64,000 nt of DNA from Nocardia vaccinii NBRC 15922 (GTDB taxonomy: Bacteria > Actinomycetota > Actinomycetes > Mycobacteriales > Mycobacteriaceae). Both the position numbers and the translations under genes were made by a program. Positions 62,996-64,000 of the stretch are shown here, one piece after another; position 1 is the first letter of the stretch; the number at the start of each line of letters is the position of its first letter. Under the pieces are notes generated by a model, which was not told where the DNA came from, searched no databases, and saw nothing but the letters and a program-made list of their open reading frames with translations. Location: positions 1 to 64,000 of the forward strand of contig NZ_BDCC01000028.1 in assembly GCF_001613305.1 (NCBI RefSeq), given 5' to 3'.

Positions 62996-63023
62996 AGCCT
63001 AGATCCGCCCGTCGAAAAGTCAA
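62996..63023 (-). promoter_or_regulatory. Promoter TTGACT-16-TAGGCT for the small peptide
   Basis: Minus strand: -35 TTGACT (63018-63023) and -10 TAGGCT (62996-63001) with a 16-base spacer. Predicted transcription starts near 62988, leaving a leader of about 36 bases with a strong ribosome site. Confidence 0.6.
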
Positions 63024-63322
63024 CAGCTCGAACCGGTGTCGACAATGGCCGCGATTTGCGCGCCGACGATTGAAAGACATCCTCGGACAGGTTGTTTCGA
63101 TTCCTGTGAAGTGCGTGACCACATCCAGCTCGCGAACTGAAGACCCCGTTTCCCCGCCGGAACCACTCGGTCGGCGAAAAGGGTTTCGTGCGCGATCCCC
63201 GCGTTCTCCCATGCGCACCATTCCCGCGCGGCCGTCTCGCGCGCGAACCGGCTCGTGCTCTCACGCCGCGTCCGGATTCGGGGCGAGGCGATGGGCCATT
63301 GCCCTGGTGGGTGCGACAACTC
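63024..63322. other. Intergenic region between divergent small-peptide and ArsR promoters
   Basis: I see no gene with convincing signals. GC rises towards the right. Confidence 0.35.
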
Positions 63323-63353
63323 TTGACAACCTACAACTGATCGGTTGTATATT
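63323..63353 (+). promoter_or_regulatory. arsR-type promoter and operator
   Basis: TTGACA (63323-63328) and TATATT (63348-63353) form a promoter. Between them lies TACAACTGATCGGTTGTA (63332-63349), 16 of 18 bases symmetric. TATATT ends six bases before the GTG at 63360, so the mRNA is probably leaderless. Binding of the ArsR protein here would block its own promoter. Confidence 0.7.
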
Positions 63354-63359
63354 CTTCTC

Positions 63360-63716
63360 GTGACCGAGCCCGACGAGGAGGACAGGGCCGATGCGCTGTT
63401 CCACGCGCTCGCCGACCGAACCCGGCGCGACATCATGCGCAGGGTGCTGGCCGGAGAGCACTCGGTCTCCGCTCTCGCCGCGAAGTACGACATGAGCTTC
63501 GCGGCAGTGCAGAAGCACGTCGCCGTCCTGCAGAAGGCCGGCCTGCTCACCAAGCGGCGCGACGGTCGCGAGCAGCTGGCCAGCGGCGACGTGACGGCGG
63601 TGCGGTCGGTGGCATCCATGCTCAGCGAGCTGGAGCAGGTCTGGCGTGGCCGCATCGCGCGGATCGACGAGCTGATCGCATCCGACACCCCACCACACCA
63701 CAGTCAGAAGGAGTAA
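63360..63716 (+). CDS. ArsR-family winged-helix regulator
   Basis: 118 residues from GTG 63360. Typical ArsR core: DALFHALADRTRRDIMRRVLAGEHSVSALAAKYDMSFAAVQKHVAVLQKAGLLTKRRDGREQL. No metal-binding Cys cluster is seen. This subgroup (no metal site, followed by an SRPBCC gene) usually represses itself and the SRPBCC gene. It lies 2 bp before that gene. Confidence 0.9.
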   Translation: MTEPDEEDRADALFHALADRTRRDIMRRVLAGEHSVSALAAKYDMSFAAVQKHVAVLQKAGLLTKRRDGREQLASGDVTAVRSVASMLSELEQVWRGRIARIDELIASDTPPHHSQKE

Positions 63717-63718
63717 CA

Positions 63719-64000
63719 ATGCCCGTCATCGACGTCCAGCACGACCTGGACTCCCGCACCCTGACCATCACCGCCGAATTCACCGCGCGAGTGGAGCGGA
63801 TCTGGCAGATCTACGCCGACCCGCGTCAGCTGGAAAAGGTCTGGGGTCCGCCGACCTACCCGGCGACCGTCGTCGATCACAACCTCACCCCCGGCGGCCT
63901 GGTGACCTACTTCATGACCGGTCCGGAGGGCGAGAAGTTCGCCGGGTACTGGAAAGTCACGGCCGTCGACGAGCCGCGCAGCTTCTCGTTCGAGGACGGA
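63719..64000 (+). CDS. SRPBCC (AHSA1/START-like) protein, cut by the window edge
   Basis: ATG 63719 with aaggag (63708-63713). The first 94 residues are present and the gene runs past 64000. The pattern LTITAEFTARVERIWQIYADPRQLEKVWGPPTYPATVVDHNLTPGGLVTYFMTGPEGEKFAGYWKV fits AHSA1-type SRPBCC proteins, which bind hydrophobic ligands. It is coupled to the ArsR gene, as in many actinobacteria. Confidence 0.88.
   Translation, partial: MPVIDVQHDLDSRTLTITAEFTARVERIWQIYADPRQLEKVWGPPTYPATVVDHNLTPGGLVTYFMTGPEGEKFAGYWKVTAVDEPRSFSFEDG

Overview
The window is chromosomal DNA from a high-GC actinobacterium of the order Mycobacteriales, most likely Nocardia or a close relative. Evidence: strong GC bias at third codon positions; LGFP-repeat proteins of the kind found in mycolic-acid bacteria; an F420-type LLM oxidoreductase; and a gene order that follows the Mycobacterium tuberculosis Rv1084 to Rv1111c block as I remember it. 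That order is DUF255 protein, hemolysin III, short-chain Z-prenyl synthase, coaA, glyA, a DesA2-like protein, phoH2, fumarase, glpX, DUF4245, xseB/xseA, a lipid-droplet-type protein, ispH and a DUF6542 protein. I see no tRNA, rRNA, CRISPR array, complete insertion sequence or prophage.

Layout. 1-2.5 kb: a 72-bp tandem duplication, then a DUF255 gene broken by a 28-bp insertion at its CxxC-like motif. 2.9-34 kb: the conserved core block, with insertions (LGFP proteins, a membrane adenylyl cyclase, a metallopeptidase-like protein, a redoxin, a desaturase, a TetR/flavin monooxygenase pair). 33.6-38.9 kb: sbcD-sbcC, SbcC carrying a long low-complexity insert. 39-45 kb: a Fic protein, ogt and ada-alkA DNA repair genes, ybdD-cstA. 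45-51 kb: a partial sugar ABC locus (binding protein and one permease), a trypco2-like/linker/TPR protein and an unrecognised gene. 51-56.7 kb: an IclR-linked catabolic operon (SnoaL-like, two SDRs, KstD-like flavoprotein, MHS-family transporter) whose second SDR is frameshifted exactly at the catalytic tyrosine. 56.8-62.2 kb: homogentisate catabolism (IclR, unknown protein, hmgA, fahA) and a zinc alcohol dehydrogenase. 62.3-64 kb: a clipped trypsin-like ORF, a promoter-equipped 28-residue hydrophobic peptide gene, and an ArsR/SRPBCC pair running off the right edge.

Gene expression. At least a dozen genes have a TAnnnT -10 box exactly 6-8 nt before the start codon, which predicts leaderless mRNAs. 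A 200-bp palindromic dispersed repeat sits just 3' of both coaA and glpX, and a fragment of its end follows glyA. Palindromes that look like operators occur beside TetR, IclR and ArsR genes. The best candidates for something undescribed are the trypco2/TPR protein with its neighbour, the strongly equipped hydrophobic micro-peptide, the SbcC insert and the IclR-linked catabolic operon.
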